This document shows positions 9,347-15,958 of a stretch of 49,691 nucleotides of DNA, one piece after another. The DNA is from Candidatus Nomurabacteria bacterium (GTDB lineage: Bacteria; Patescibacteriota; Minisyncoccia; Phycocordibacterales; UBA5272). The notes under the pieces are model-generated. The model searched no databases and was not told the DNA's origin. It saw only the letters and a program-made list of their open reading frames with translations. The DNA lies in assembly GCA_028286645.1 (NCBI GenBank), contig JAQBRF010000004.1, forward strand, positions 155,501-205,191, read 5' to 3'. Both the position numbers and the translations under genes were made by a program. The first letter of the stretch is position 1, and each line of letters opens with the position of its first letter.

Positions 9347-9374
9347 AATAAAAAAATCCGCGGCGAACCGCGGA
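9347..9374 (-). terminator. Intrinsic terminator of the 9380-9940 gene
   Basis: A perfect stem TCCGCGG/CCGCGGA with a CGAA loop (9357-9374) is followed on the minus strand by TTTTTTTATTT. It begins 6 bases after the stop codon and separates the two minus-strand units. Confidence 0.88.
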
Positions 9375-9379
9375 CGGAG

Positions 9380-9940
9380 TCACTTTGCTTCCTGATTTTT
9401 GTTTGCCCAGTAATCCACCAGCGGATTACCATGGTGATACGGGCATGCTGGGCCTTGACTTGCAGGCTGAGGAAAAAGTGTTTTATGTATTCCCCATACC
9501 ACCAGTTCTTTTGGCTCGTTATATAGTACCACCCGGAAAAGGCTCATTCCCCTTACTACGCTGCTCGTCTCCCCTTCGAAATGCACTTCGAATTGATCTT
9601 CGTTTTCAGGCTCGTTTTTCAGAGCAATCTGATCAATCCTGAGCGCCCGCCTGTTCCGCCGTGTTTTTTTCCAGAGGCTATTAATCAGCCCGTGGTATTT
9701 CTCGGTGAGAGCAATGTTTCCATTCCGGCGAATGTACCGGTCATACGAGACATCGGGGAAAAACAGCAGGTTTTTGATGCCCATTTCCCGTAAAACCCCT
9801 TGGATTTCTTCAATGCTCTGCTCCTTAAGATCGATTCTCCTTTTTGTTAATTTGCTATTTATTGGTGCGGTTATCATAGAAAAACCGCTCTCTTCGTTCT
9901 CTCCTACCTCACCTCGCTCGCGTTCGGTCATTGTTCCCAT
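9380..9940 (-). CDS. Hypothetical protein, SD-led unit (about 186 aa)
   Basis: No family recognised. A charged N-terminus (MGTMTERERGEVGENEE) leads to a basic middle (WKKTRRNRRALRIDQ) and a C-terminal part with a CPYHHGNP segment that could bind metal. Start 9940 is preferred because CGGGGAA lies about five bases upstream; MTER (9931) and a GTG at 9985 are alternatives. TTGCAG and TAAGCT with a 16-base spacer form a likely promoter near 9980-10020. The gene is visibly GC-richer than its right-hand neighbour and is soluble by composition. Confidence 0.6.
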   Translation of the reverse strand: MGTMTERERGEVGENEESGFSMITAPINSKLTKRRIDLKEQSIEEIQGVLREMGIKNLLFFPDVSYDRYIRRNGNIALTEKYHGLINSLWKKTRRNRRALRIDQIALKNEPENEDQFEVHFEGETSSVVRGMSLFRVVLYNEPKELVVWGIHKTLFPQPASQGPACPYHHGNPLVDYWANKNQEAK

Positions 9941-10043
9941 CGTGTTCCCCGTTTCTATTCGGTTAGTCAGTAGCCTCACCTGCACACCCTACTTTAGCTT
10001 ATAACTTTTATAAAATTCTGCAAATATAAGTTTTCCACCGTCA

Positions 10044-10574
10044 TTATGCTATATTTCTCAAGCTTTTTCTGGCTATTAGATATTTTGGGAAAGTTCTTTC
10101 AACTAATGTCCAAAAAGACTTTGAGTGATTAAGTTCATGTAAATGACATAGTTCATGCACTATTACATAGTCCCTAAGTAAAGGATCCAAAAGTCCTATT
10201 TTATAATTAAAATTTAAGTTCCCTTGCTTTGAGCAACTTCCCCAGCGTGATTTCTGATTTCTAATTGTTATATTATTCCACTTGAATCCATATTGTTTAT
10301 TGTAATAAGTAAGCCGGTCTTCGATAAGTATAAGTAATTCTTTTTTATATTCTTTTAGCTTACTTCCAGGAACCTTTGGAAGTTCTATTTTTGGCTTCCT
10401 TTCTTTAATTTTTTCTAAATTAGTATTGATCCAATTTTCATGAGTCTTTATGAATTCAGCAGCAGTATCTTCTTTCATTTTTTGCGGCACGGTAACTATC
10501 ACTTCGCCATTTTGTCGTATTGTAATTCTAGCTCTTTTGGCTCTATTGCTTTTCCTTATCAAATAATCAATCAT
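10044..10574 (-). CDS. YgjP-type zinc metallopeptidase (DUF45, M48-like fold)
   Basis: Small family related to SprT/WSS1 zincins; cellular role poorly defined in bacteria. The hallmark zinc site is HELCHLHELNH (His140, Glu141, His144, His150), preceded by the family-typical SRWGSC motif at 109-114 and the ITIRNQKS strand. The N-terminal part (residues 1-50) matches the usual MIDYLIRKSNRAKRARITIR opening. Length 176 is a little short. The gene is AT-rich and has no SD, as expected for a native gene. Two minus-strand genes flank it without overlap. Confidence 0.88.
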   Translation of the reverse strand: MIDYLIRKSNRAKRARITIRQNGEVIVTVPQKMKEDTAAEFIKTHENWINTNLEKIKERKPKIELPKVPGSKLKEYKKELLILIEDRLTYYNKQYGFKWNNITIRNQKSRWGSCSKQGNLNFNYKIGLLDPLLRDYVIVHELCHLHELNHSKSFWTLVERTFPKYLIARKSLRNIA

Positions 10575-10635
10575 AAAATTGGCGTAAAATAAGATCTCAA
10601 CTTGCTTAAAATTCCAAAAGACTTTTTCGCACTGC

Positions 10636-11109
10636 CTACTCCACTATAATAGTTACTTTAAAGTTAATTATAAATTGAGCGCACATTTCTCCTTGATTAC
10701 ATATCGGTCTTCCTTCCCCTAGTATGTCTGTTGTTCCAAGAGTTTTCCCTTCGTAAATCCCCTGTGCATCTTTCATTACGGCAATATTTTTCACACGCTC
10801 TACTATGTTCGGATTTGATAATGAAATATTCCAATTCATTTCTCCTAATTTAAGCAAAAATCTTTCCCCCTTTTTAATTCTAACGATAGTATTATTGTTT
10901 GATTGTGTAATAAATCTTTCTTCTGAAGAAGTTACCGGTTTTCCAGTTACAGAGTCAGTTGGCGGAAAATTTGGAATATCGGACACCACAGTCGTGGTTG
11001 CTGTAACTTGTTCAACAGTCTTCGATGACACTGAGTAATAATATGCAATTATTCCTATTATTATAAGAATTAGCAGCCCTATAAGGGTATTTCTTTGTAT
11101 TTTGTTCAT
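10636..11109 (-). CDS. Membrane-anchored secreted protein, possible chagasin-like fold
   Basis: An N-terminal helix (residues 8-26) anchors an extracytoplasmic domain of about 120 residues. The pattern IKKGERFLLKLGEMNWNISL, then GKTLGTTDILGEGRPIC, then a final VTIIVE strand loosely recalls chagasin/I42 protease inhibitors, but the NPTTGY motif is missing, so this is a weak guess. Two cysteines (ICNQGEMC) may form a disulfide. A TATAAT box ends six bases before the ATG, giving a leaderless start. It is the first gene of a minus-strand run. Confidence 0.6.
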   Translation of the reverse strand: MNKIQRNTLIGLLILIIIGIIAYYYSVSSKTVEQVTATTTVVSDIPNFPPTDSVTGKPVTSSEERFITQSNNNTIVRIKKGERFLLKLGEMNWNISLSNPNIVERVKNIAVMKDAQGIYEGKTLGTTDILGEGRPICNQGEMCAQFIINFKVTIIVE

Positions 11110-11221
11110 ATTCTCATTATAGCAAAAGCCTGTGAATATCTATATGAAAAATATTTATTTTGAGTAATAATTAATATAGAGGGAGATTTATTATAATTCC
11201 CTTATTAAATCAAGAAAATAT

Positions 11222-11602
11222 ATGCCAGCAAGAAACACAACGGGAGGTAGAGGAAATCAATCAAGATCAGCAACTAGTAGATCAGTAGAAAAGTCATCGA
11301 AAAGATCAGCCCAGAAAGTGGCTCCGAAAAAGAAGCAGCCGGGAGCCACCAGAAAAATGCCAAAGAAGTCTCCGAAGGTAAAAGAGATTAAAGGTGTAAA
11401 GTCCGGAGGAAGAAGTGCAGATCGCAACAAATCTACCAAGAGTTCTCCTCAATCGCCTAAAGCTAAAAGAAAAATTGAAAAGGTGATGCAAGAATATAAG
11501 AAAGGAGACTTGAAATCAGGAAATAGCAATAAAAAAGTAAAAAACAGGAAACAGGCCATAGCTATTGCCTTGTCTGAAGCCAGAGAGGAAGAAGGAAAAT
11601 AA
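11222..11602 (+). CDS. Lys/Arg-rich protein with C-terminal DUF6496-like domain
   Basis: The first 75 residues are a disordered basic tail rich in Lys, Arg, Ser and Pro (AQKVAPKKKQPGATRKMPKK), resembling histone H1-like tails. The last 45 residues, from KIEKVMQEYKKGDLKSG to NRKQAIAIALSEARE, match the small DUF6496 domain as I remember it. A nucleic-acid-binding role is plausible from charge alone. It converges with the flavoprotein gene with only 4 bases between stops and no terminator. Codon use is AT-rich and native. Confidence 0.75.
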   Translation: MPARNTTGGRGNQSRSATSRSVEKSSKRSAQKVAPKKKQPGATRKMPKKSPKVKEIKGVKSGGRSADRNKSTKSSPQSPKAKRKIEKVMQEYKKGDLKSGNSNKKVKNRKQAIAIALSEAREEEGK

Positions 11603-11606
11603 AGTT

Positions 11607-12866
11607 TTAACAATTCGATCCAGCGACGAATCCTGTTGTCCAACATAGTTGGAGGCTATAACCTCCAGAAGGACGATCTACATTTAATACATCGCCTATT
11701 AAATATAATTGTGGAACTACTCTTGATTCCATTGTTTTAAAGTTAACTTCTTTAAGCTCTACGCCTCCAGAAGAAACGACAGCCTTATCTTCGCTTAATA
11801 AGCCTTTCACGCTTAAGAATATTGACTTCATTTGGTCTACGAGTTTTTTCCTGTCCTCTGTTTTTACGCTATGGGCAAATGTTTCTCCATCTATTGAAGC
11901 TAATTCAAGTAATGGGCCCACGACAGATCCTGGTATAAGAATGCTTAAAACATTCTTAAGTTTTTTATTGCTTTGTTCAACAAGCAGTCTTTGTAATTGT
12001 GCTCGCAGCGCCCCATGATCTAAGTGAGGGAATAAATCAATTTCCATTTTTACGCTTCCGTATTTTAATAATTCCCCTATATCTCTGCTCATGTTTAATA
12101 TGGTAGGTCCCGTGAGTCCTACATGAGTAAAAAGAATTTTGCCTTTGTGTACTTCCTGTTTTATATCATCTAAAAAGGTGGTGATTTTTATGTCCGGTAG
12201 AGTTAATCCGCTTAGCTTTTTCGGCCATTTATCTTTTAATGCAATTGGTATAAGCGCTAAGTCTGGAGCAATTACGGTGTGCCCCAACTTTTCAAGCCAT
12301 GTAAATCCTTCCCCAGTCGATCCAGTTTCAGGGCGCGCAACTCCTCCTGTTGCAATGACGCATGCTTTGGCAAACACAGTTTCCCCCTTTTTAACTTTTA
12401 CTACAAAGTACTCCCCTTCTTTTTCTTTTGTAACGCTTACAACTGGAGAGTCAGATTGAATGGTAACGTTTGATTCGCCTAGATATTTATATAAAACATT
12501 AAATATATCTTCCGCTTTATTTGATGCTGGGAATATTCTCCCTTCATTTTCTTCTTTGGTTTTTACTCCGCGCGAATTAAAGAAATTAAGAGTATCCTCT
12601 ACACTAAACTTTGAAAATGCTGAAAAAAGAAATTTATCATTTCCTTTGTATTCACTAAGCAATGTCCGGGTATCTTTTTTATTATTCGTTACATTGCATC
12701 TCCCTCCTCCAGTGATAAGAAGTTTTTTTCCAAGAGTTGAATTCTTTTCAAGCAATAGTACGCTTTTACCTCTTTTAGCCGCAGTTCCTGCCGCCATCAT
12801 ACCAGACGCTCCTCCGCCAATTACAATTACATCCCAAAATTTTCGTTCTTTAAGTGGTGCTTTCAT
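11607..12866 (-). CDS. FAD-dependent oxidoreductase, HI0933/YhiN family
   Basis: Flavoprotein of the HI0933/BaiN-like family; substrate unknown in most bacteria. The dinucleotide-binding loop VIGGGASGMMAAGTAAKRGK is followed by LLLEKNSTLGKKLLITGGGR and CNVTNN, the family signature. The C-terminal half holds IATGGVARPETGSTGEG and the closing YLIGDVLNVDRPSGGYSL segment that seats FAD. I place the start at 12866, one base after the rlmB stop (TAA-T-ATG), the same spacing as mraY-ftsW; a 10-codon-longer start at 12896 would overlap rlmB. Confidence 0.9.
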   Translation of the reverse strand: MKAPLKERKFWDVIVIGGGASGMMAAGTAAKRGKSVLLLEKNSTLGKKLLITGGGRCNVTNNKKDTRTLLSEYKGNDKFLFSAFSKFSVEDTLNFFNSRGVKTKEENEGRIFPASNKAEDIFNVLYKYLGESNVTIQSDSPVVSVTKEKEGEYFVVKVKKGETVFAKACVIATGGVARPETGSTGEGFTWLEKLGHTVIAPDLALIPIALKDKWPKKLSGLTLPDIKITTFLDDIKQEVHKGKILFTHVGLTGPTILNMSRDIGELLKYGSVKMEIDLFPHLDHGALRAQLQRLLVEQSNKKLKNVLSILIPGSVVGPLLELASIDGETFAHSVKTEDRKKLVDQMKSIFLSVKGLLSEDKAVVSSGGVELKEVNFKTMESRVVPQLYLIGDVLNVDRPSGGYSLQLCWTTGFVAGSNC

Positions 12867-12867
12867 A

Positions 12868-13623
12868 TTAATTTTTATTTTGCTTTCTCCATTCATATAG
12901 CGTTACAGCGGCCGCATTTGAAGCGTTTAATGATTCGCACTTTGGGTCTATTGAGATAGATAATTTAAAGTCGCAATGCTCAAGCGTTTTCTCTCTTATG
13001 CCTTTACCCTCTCCTCCTATGACAATTACACATGAAGTATCGAACTTTGTTTCAGATAGCTTAGTGTCTCCGCTGCCAGTTAGCCCGTAAGTCCAGAATC
13101 CATTATCTTTTAATTTCTTTAAGGTTGTATTTATATTTCCTATTTTTACTATAGGAATAGAAAAAATCATACCAGAGGATGCTTTTATTACTGTTCCGTT
13201 TAATAAAGTTTGATTATGTTCCGGCATCAGCACCGCATCTGCGCCAAAGGCTACGGCGCTTCTTATGATTGCTCCTACATTGTGCGGATCTTCTAATTCA
13301 TCAAGCAATACAAACAGAGAGCTTTCGCTTTTATCTTTTGCTGCCTTTAACGCTCCATCTAAATCTGCATACAAACTATTTTCATTTATAATCGCGCATA
13401 TTCCTTGATGCAAAGCGTTTCGTCCGACTAAGGCTTCAATTTCACCTGGAGTTATTATTTCATAATCCATTTTCTCTGCCTGAATTAAGCCGATAATTTT
13501 AGGATCGGCTTCTGCCTGACGGGTTAGATATAGTTTTTCGATTAGATCCTCCAATCCTCTTTCTTTAGCTAAAAAAGCCTCTTTAAGAGGGTTTTTACCA
13601 TATAAATATACTTTCTCTCTCAT
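12868..13623 (-). CDS. rlmB: 23S rRNA 2'-O-ribose methyltransferase, TrmH/RlmB family
   Basis: SpoU-family trefoil-knot methyltransferase expected to modify a 23S rRNA guanosine using SAM. An N-terminal L30e-like substrate domain (KVYLYGKNPLKEAFL) precedes the catalytic SpoU domain, with motif 1 in DELEDPHNVGAIIRSAVAFG (the Asn-Arg pair), motif 2 VIGGEGKGIRE and motif 3 ISIDPKCESLNASNAAAV. Length 251 is normal. TATAAT ends six bases before the ATG, so the transcript should be leaderless. The flavoprotein gene follows immediately. Confidence 0.92.
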   Translation of the reverse strand: MREKVYLYGKNPLKEAFLAKERGLEDLIEKLYLTRQAEADPKIIGLIQAEKMDYEIITPGEIEALVGRNALHQGICAIINENSLYADLDGALKAAKDKSESSLFVLLDELEDPHNVGAIIRSAVAFGADAVLMPEHNQTLLNGTVIKASSGMIFSIPIVKIGNINTTLKKLKDNGFWTYGLTGSGDTKLSETKFDTSCVIVIGGEGKGIREKTLEHCDFKLSISIDPKCESLNASNAAAVTLYEWRKQNKN

Positions 13624-13668
13624 GCCTTTATTATATCACAACATAACACTTTATCATAATTGGCAAGA

Positions 13669-14061
13669 TTAAGCTTCAATCACAAATTCCTCCCCTGTTT
13701 TCATGTGGTCCCAGTGAGAAATCAACGCTCCATATTCTTTATAAATATCTCTCATGTTTTCTTCTGGTAATTTTATCTTTTCGAAGCCATTAATCTCAAG
13801 CATCATATTTATTCCATTTAAAAGTTCGTCATAGTTTATACCCCCCTCTTCTTTTAACCTCTGCGCTCCGCCTTGGAGCGCTCCAATGATGGATTCTTCC
13901 CGCATGGGATTAGTCTTTGAAGCGAAAAATCCTTCATTATTTTTCATAACTTTTAAATATGCTAAATGCATGAAGTCATGTTTAATGTAGGATTTGCTTT
14001 CGTACTCCTTTCCGTCCATTAGATGAGACACGTGAGACTTTTTTATAAAAACATGTTTCAT
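13669..14061 (-). CDS. Hypothetical protein (130 aa)
   Basis: No family recognised. The protein is soluble, rich in Lys, Glu and His, and mostly helical in appearance (HDFMHLAYLKVMKNNEGFF and YDELLNGINMMLEINGFEKI). No SD is visible; a CATAAT box lies 9 bases before the ATG. It follows the membrane-anchored 14072-14527 gene on the same strand after 10 bases, so the two are probably one operon. Confidence 0.6.
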   Translation of the reverse strand: MKHVFIKKSHVSHLMDGKEYESKSYIKHDFMHLAYLKVMKNNEGFFASKTNPMREESIIGALQGGAQRLKEEGGINYDELLNGINMMLEINGFEKIKLPEENMRDIYKEYGALISHWDHMKTGEEFVIEA

Positions 14062-14071
14062 TTCAGTGAGA

Positions 14072-14527
14072 TTATGATTGGATAAATCTATATATTGCGC
14101 ACCTCAAAAATAATTCATTTCCTTGGAGGGACTCGGCGTCCGCATATTCTTTAGTAAAATCCTCGCATGATAAATGCACCTTCGTCTGTATGTCTTTCGG
14201 AGATTTTAGCGAGAGGGCCTCTTCCCAATCTGAGAGGCATTGCCTGTATGTTATTCCGTCCGGCTTATAAAATGGGCATTTACTTTCTATAGCAGTGTTT
14301 GAAAACTTTACAAATTCTGGGTCGTTTATGGAGTCATTTAAAGATGACCTCATATTTTTATAAAGACCATCCAGCTGATGTACCGCTGTGTCTATGTTAT
14401 TTTCATTAATTTTATTTTCTCCATAATAGAACAATCCAATCTCGGACCCTAATATAATTCCTAAGACTAATAAGACAATCGGTCTAACATAATCAGAATA
14501 ACTCCGTACGGTAATATTTTCATCCAT
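14072..14527 (-). CDS. Membrane-anchored hypothetical protein with extracytoplasmic Cys residues
   Basis: One helix (about residues 15-35, LLVLGIILGSEIGLFYYG) follows a short cytoplasmic N-terminus; the rest is a soluble domain with four cysteines (SKCPF, RQCLSDW, LSCEDF, LRCAIY), which suits disulfides outside the cell. The start at 14527 is set by TATACT six bases upstream (leaderless); the frame extends to 14548 but would run into the inverted repeat. That repeat supplies the -10 box, so it may control expression. Function unknown. Confidence 0.6.
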   Translation of the reverse strand: MDENITVRSYSDYVRPIVLLVLGIILGSEIGLFYYGENKINENNIDTAVHQLDGLYKNMRSSLNDSINDPEFVKFSNTAIESKCPFYKPDGITYRQCLSDWEEALSLKSPKDIQTKVHLSCEDFTKEYADAESLQGNELFLRCAIYRFIQS

Positions 14528-14534
14528 AATTTCA

Positions 14535-14583
14535 GTATACCCCCACACCTATTTGGTTTTCAACAATAGGTGTGGGGGTATAC
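14535..14583. repeat. Perfect 19-bp inverted repeat overlapping a promoter
   Basis: Arms at 14535-14553 and 14565-14583 (GTATACCCCCACACCTATT and its exact reverse complement) flank an 11-base loop. The left arm provides most of the TATACT -10 box of the 14527 gene, with TTGAAA 18 bases upstream on the minus strand. A related element lies at 25125-25235. It could be an operator or a small palindromic repeat family. Confidence 0.8.
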
Positions 14584-14600
14584 ATATTTTTATTTTGTCT

Positions 14601-14629
14601 AAAATAAAACACGGAGCTTATAGCTCCGC
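14601..14629 (-). terminator. Intrinsic terminator of the 14638-15039 gene
   Basis: CGGAGC/GCTCCG stem (14612-14617 with 14623-14628) followed on the minus strand by GTTTTATTTT, 9 bases after the stop codon. Confidence 0.85.
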
Positions 14630-14637
14630 GTGCAATC

Positions 14638-15039
14638 TCATTGCTTCCTCCTTATCGTGAAATACACCTCCCAATTTTCGCATTGATGTGCTCTCGCGTG
14701 GAAGATCAGATGAAATTGTGGATGATTTTCTACCTGCATCCAGTAAATGACGTTATAGATTGTGTTCAGCAATTGAACGCGTGACCGATCTAGATCTTTT
14801 TCTTCCTCCGTTTTATTTCCAGGGAATTCAACTTTGAAATTCAGCCGGATTATTTCCATTGCGATGGCCTGGAGTCTTGGCGTCAAATGAAGAGATGCTA
14901 CAATTCGTCGCCCCATCATTTGCTCCAGTTGAGCCCTCCTCATCCTCAGAAGAATATTGGGCATTGGGTAATCCTTCGTCTGCTCCAACATGGAACTGAG
15001 AGATTTGAAGTTCTTGATCTTGCTTATAATATCAGCCAT
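14638..15039 (-). CDS. Hypothetical protein, SD-led unit (133 aa)
   Basis: No family recognised. The protein is basic and helical (MADIISKIKNFKSLSSMLEQ, then LLRMRRAQLEQMMGRRIVAS) with an aromatic C-terminal part (FHLIFHARAHQCENWEVYF). The frame opens at 15099, but the promoter (TTGGCA 15094-15099, TAGGAT 15071-15076, 17-base spacer) lies inside that extension, so the true start is 15039, where AAGGAG sits six bases upstream. It is divergent from the small basic gene at 15167 and is GC-richer than native genes. Confidence 0.68.
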   Translation of the reverse strand: MADIISKIKNFKSLSSMLEQTKDYPMPNILLRMRRAQLEQMMGRRIVASLHLTPRLQAIAMEIIRLNFKVEFPGNKTEEEKDLDRSRVQLLNTIYNVIYWMQVENHPQFHLIFHARAHQCENWEVYFTIRRKQ

Positions 15040-15070
15040 CTGGTGCTCCTTGTGCAGTTCTTCATAGTCT

Positions 15071-15132
15071 ATCCTACTTCTAAATACTAAGTTTGCCAAC
15101 TAGCTTGATAATTTAAAAAACTAGACTATAAT
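15071..15132. promoter_or_regulatory. Divergent promoter pair
   Basis: Minus strand: TTGGCA (15094-15099), 17-base spacer, TAGGAT (15071-15076). Plus strand: TTGATA (15105-15110), 16-base spacer, TATAAT (15127-15132). The two -35 boxes are only 5 bases apart, so polymerases would compete, or one factor could serve both. Confidence 0.65.
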
Positions 15133-15166
15133 AATTTGGCAGCTTTGTTAATCATGGGAGGATATC

Positions 15167-15313
15167 ATCGCACGCCACAGCTATATCCCGCCGCCGCGCA
15201 AGCAGAAGCGCCGTGACAGGTTGAACAGGAATCGCAGAAAGGAAGAAAGGCAAAACGGCCTGCCCGGCCGTCGGCGGCACCAGGAATCGGAGGACGAAGT
15301 GGCAAAGAGCTGA
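15167..15313 (+). CDS. Small Arg-rich protein with apparent AUC start (48 aa)
   Basis: After a consensus-like promoter and GGGAGG (15156-15161) an open frame encodes ARHSYIPPPRKQKRR followed by more Arg-rich sequence and an acidic end (SEDEVAKS). No ATG, GTG or TTG exists in frame near the SD; ATC at 15167 lies exactly five bases after it, the spacing used by other units. The ATG at 15154 is in another frame and stops after 20 codons. Either AUC is used, or one base is missing in the assembly. A terminator at 15383 follows. A nucleic-acid-binding role is possible from charge only. Confidence 0.42.
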   Translation: MARHSYIPPPRKQKRRDRLNRNRRKEERQNGLPGRRRHQESEDEVAKS

Positions 15314-15382
15314 TGTCCATGTGATTCCCGCGCTGGTCTTTCATGAAGTTCCTGTGTTTAAAATTCTTTAGGAGAAACAAAA

Positions 15383-15409
15383 GGAGCCCCGCAAGGCTCC
15401 CGTTTTTTA
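15383..15409. terminator. Bidirectional intrinsic terminator
   Basis: GGAGCC (15383-15388) pairs with GGCTCC (15395-15400); GTTTTTTAT follows on + and TTTTGTTT on -, so it can end both the small basic gene and the converging 15426-15899 gene. Confidence 0.85.
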
Positions 15410-15425
15410 TCCCTCCGTATTATTC

Positions 15426-15899
15426 TTACTGGCTGGTTTCGGTGAGGTGGGGCTTTTCTTTGCAGTCGGTCTGGTCGTGCAGTTCTTCGAGGGTGGTGTA
15501 AGCCCACTCGCGCTCTTCATCTTCGACGACGAAAATCATGTTGTCTCTCCAGCTGCACGTGGGGCAGTAGCCGAAGAGGCGCGCCTCCCCTTCTTCGAGA
15601 GGGCGCTGGTACCCAAACGCCAACAGGTGGCCGACGAATGTCGCCGCTGCGATTACTTCAGAACCGTGTTGGGGAAGTCGCAGCTTTATGCCTTCGATCT
15701 CGTAATGACCCCACTCTGGACTGAAGGTGAGTCTGAGATCGTCCATGGTGTACCGGGACGGCAGGAACTTCCCGTTATCTTGCTTTACCCATTCCATGAC
15801 TTCAGCGACACTGCACAGAATGCGTACGGTCTCCTTTCCTTCCGGAGAGACGTGTTCATTCCTTTTCCAATCGATTTCATCGAAAGATTTTATGGCCAC
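15426..15899 (-). CDS. Hypothetical protein, SD-led unit with GTG start (157 aa)
   Basis: No family recognised. An acidic soluble protein with EDEEREWAYTTLEELHDQTD near the C-terminus, a GYCPTCSW pair of cysteines that could bind zinc with other residues, and a central EGIKLRLPQHGSEVIAAATF segment. The GTG start is fixed by AAGGAGG five bases upstream and a strong promoter just beyond. It is markedly GC-richer than the polymerase gene next to it. The unit has its own terminator and sits directly against the stop of the Y-family polymerase gene. Confidence 0.7.
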   Translation of the reverse strand: MAIKSFDEIDWKRNEHVSPEGKETVRILCSVAEVMEWVKQDNGKFLPSRYTMDDLRLTFSPEWGHYEIEGIKLRLPQHGSEVIAAATFVGHLLAFGYQRPLEEGEARLFGYCPTCSWRDNMIFVVEDEEREWAYTTLEELHDQTDCKEKPHLTETSQ

Positions 15900-15929
15900 G
15901 ATGGCCTCCTTGGGAACGTATCGTCTTCT

Positions 15930-15958
15930 ATACTACAATACTATATAGAGCGTGTCAA
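15930..15958 (-). promoter_or_regulatory. Promoter whose -35 box contains the polymerase stop codon
   Basis: TTGACA (15958-15953), 17-base spacer, TAGTAT (15935-15930). The TGA within TTGACA is the stop codon of the upstream polymerase gene (15957-15955), so the unit begins without spare sequence. Confidence 0.8.

Noticed and set aside
9385-10004. Three + strand frames of 70-99 codons
   Set aside because: Shadows of the minus-strand 9380-9940 gene, without SD or promoter.
15165-15380. 71-codon minus-strand frame opposite the small Arg-rich gene
   Set aside because: No promoter or SD on that strand; the promoter, SD and terminator all support the + strand.
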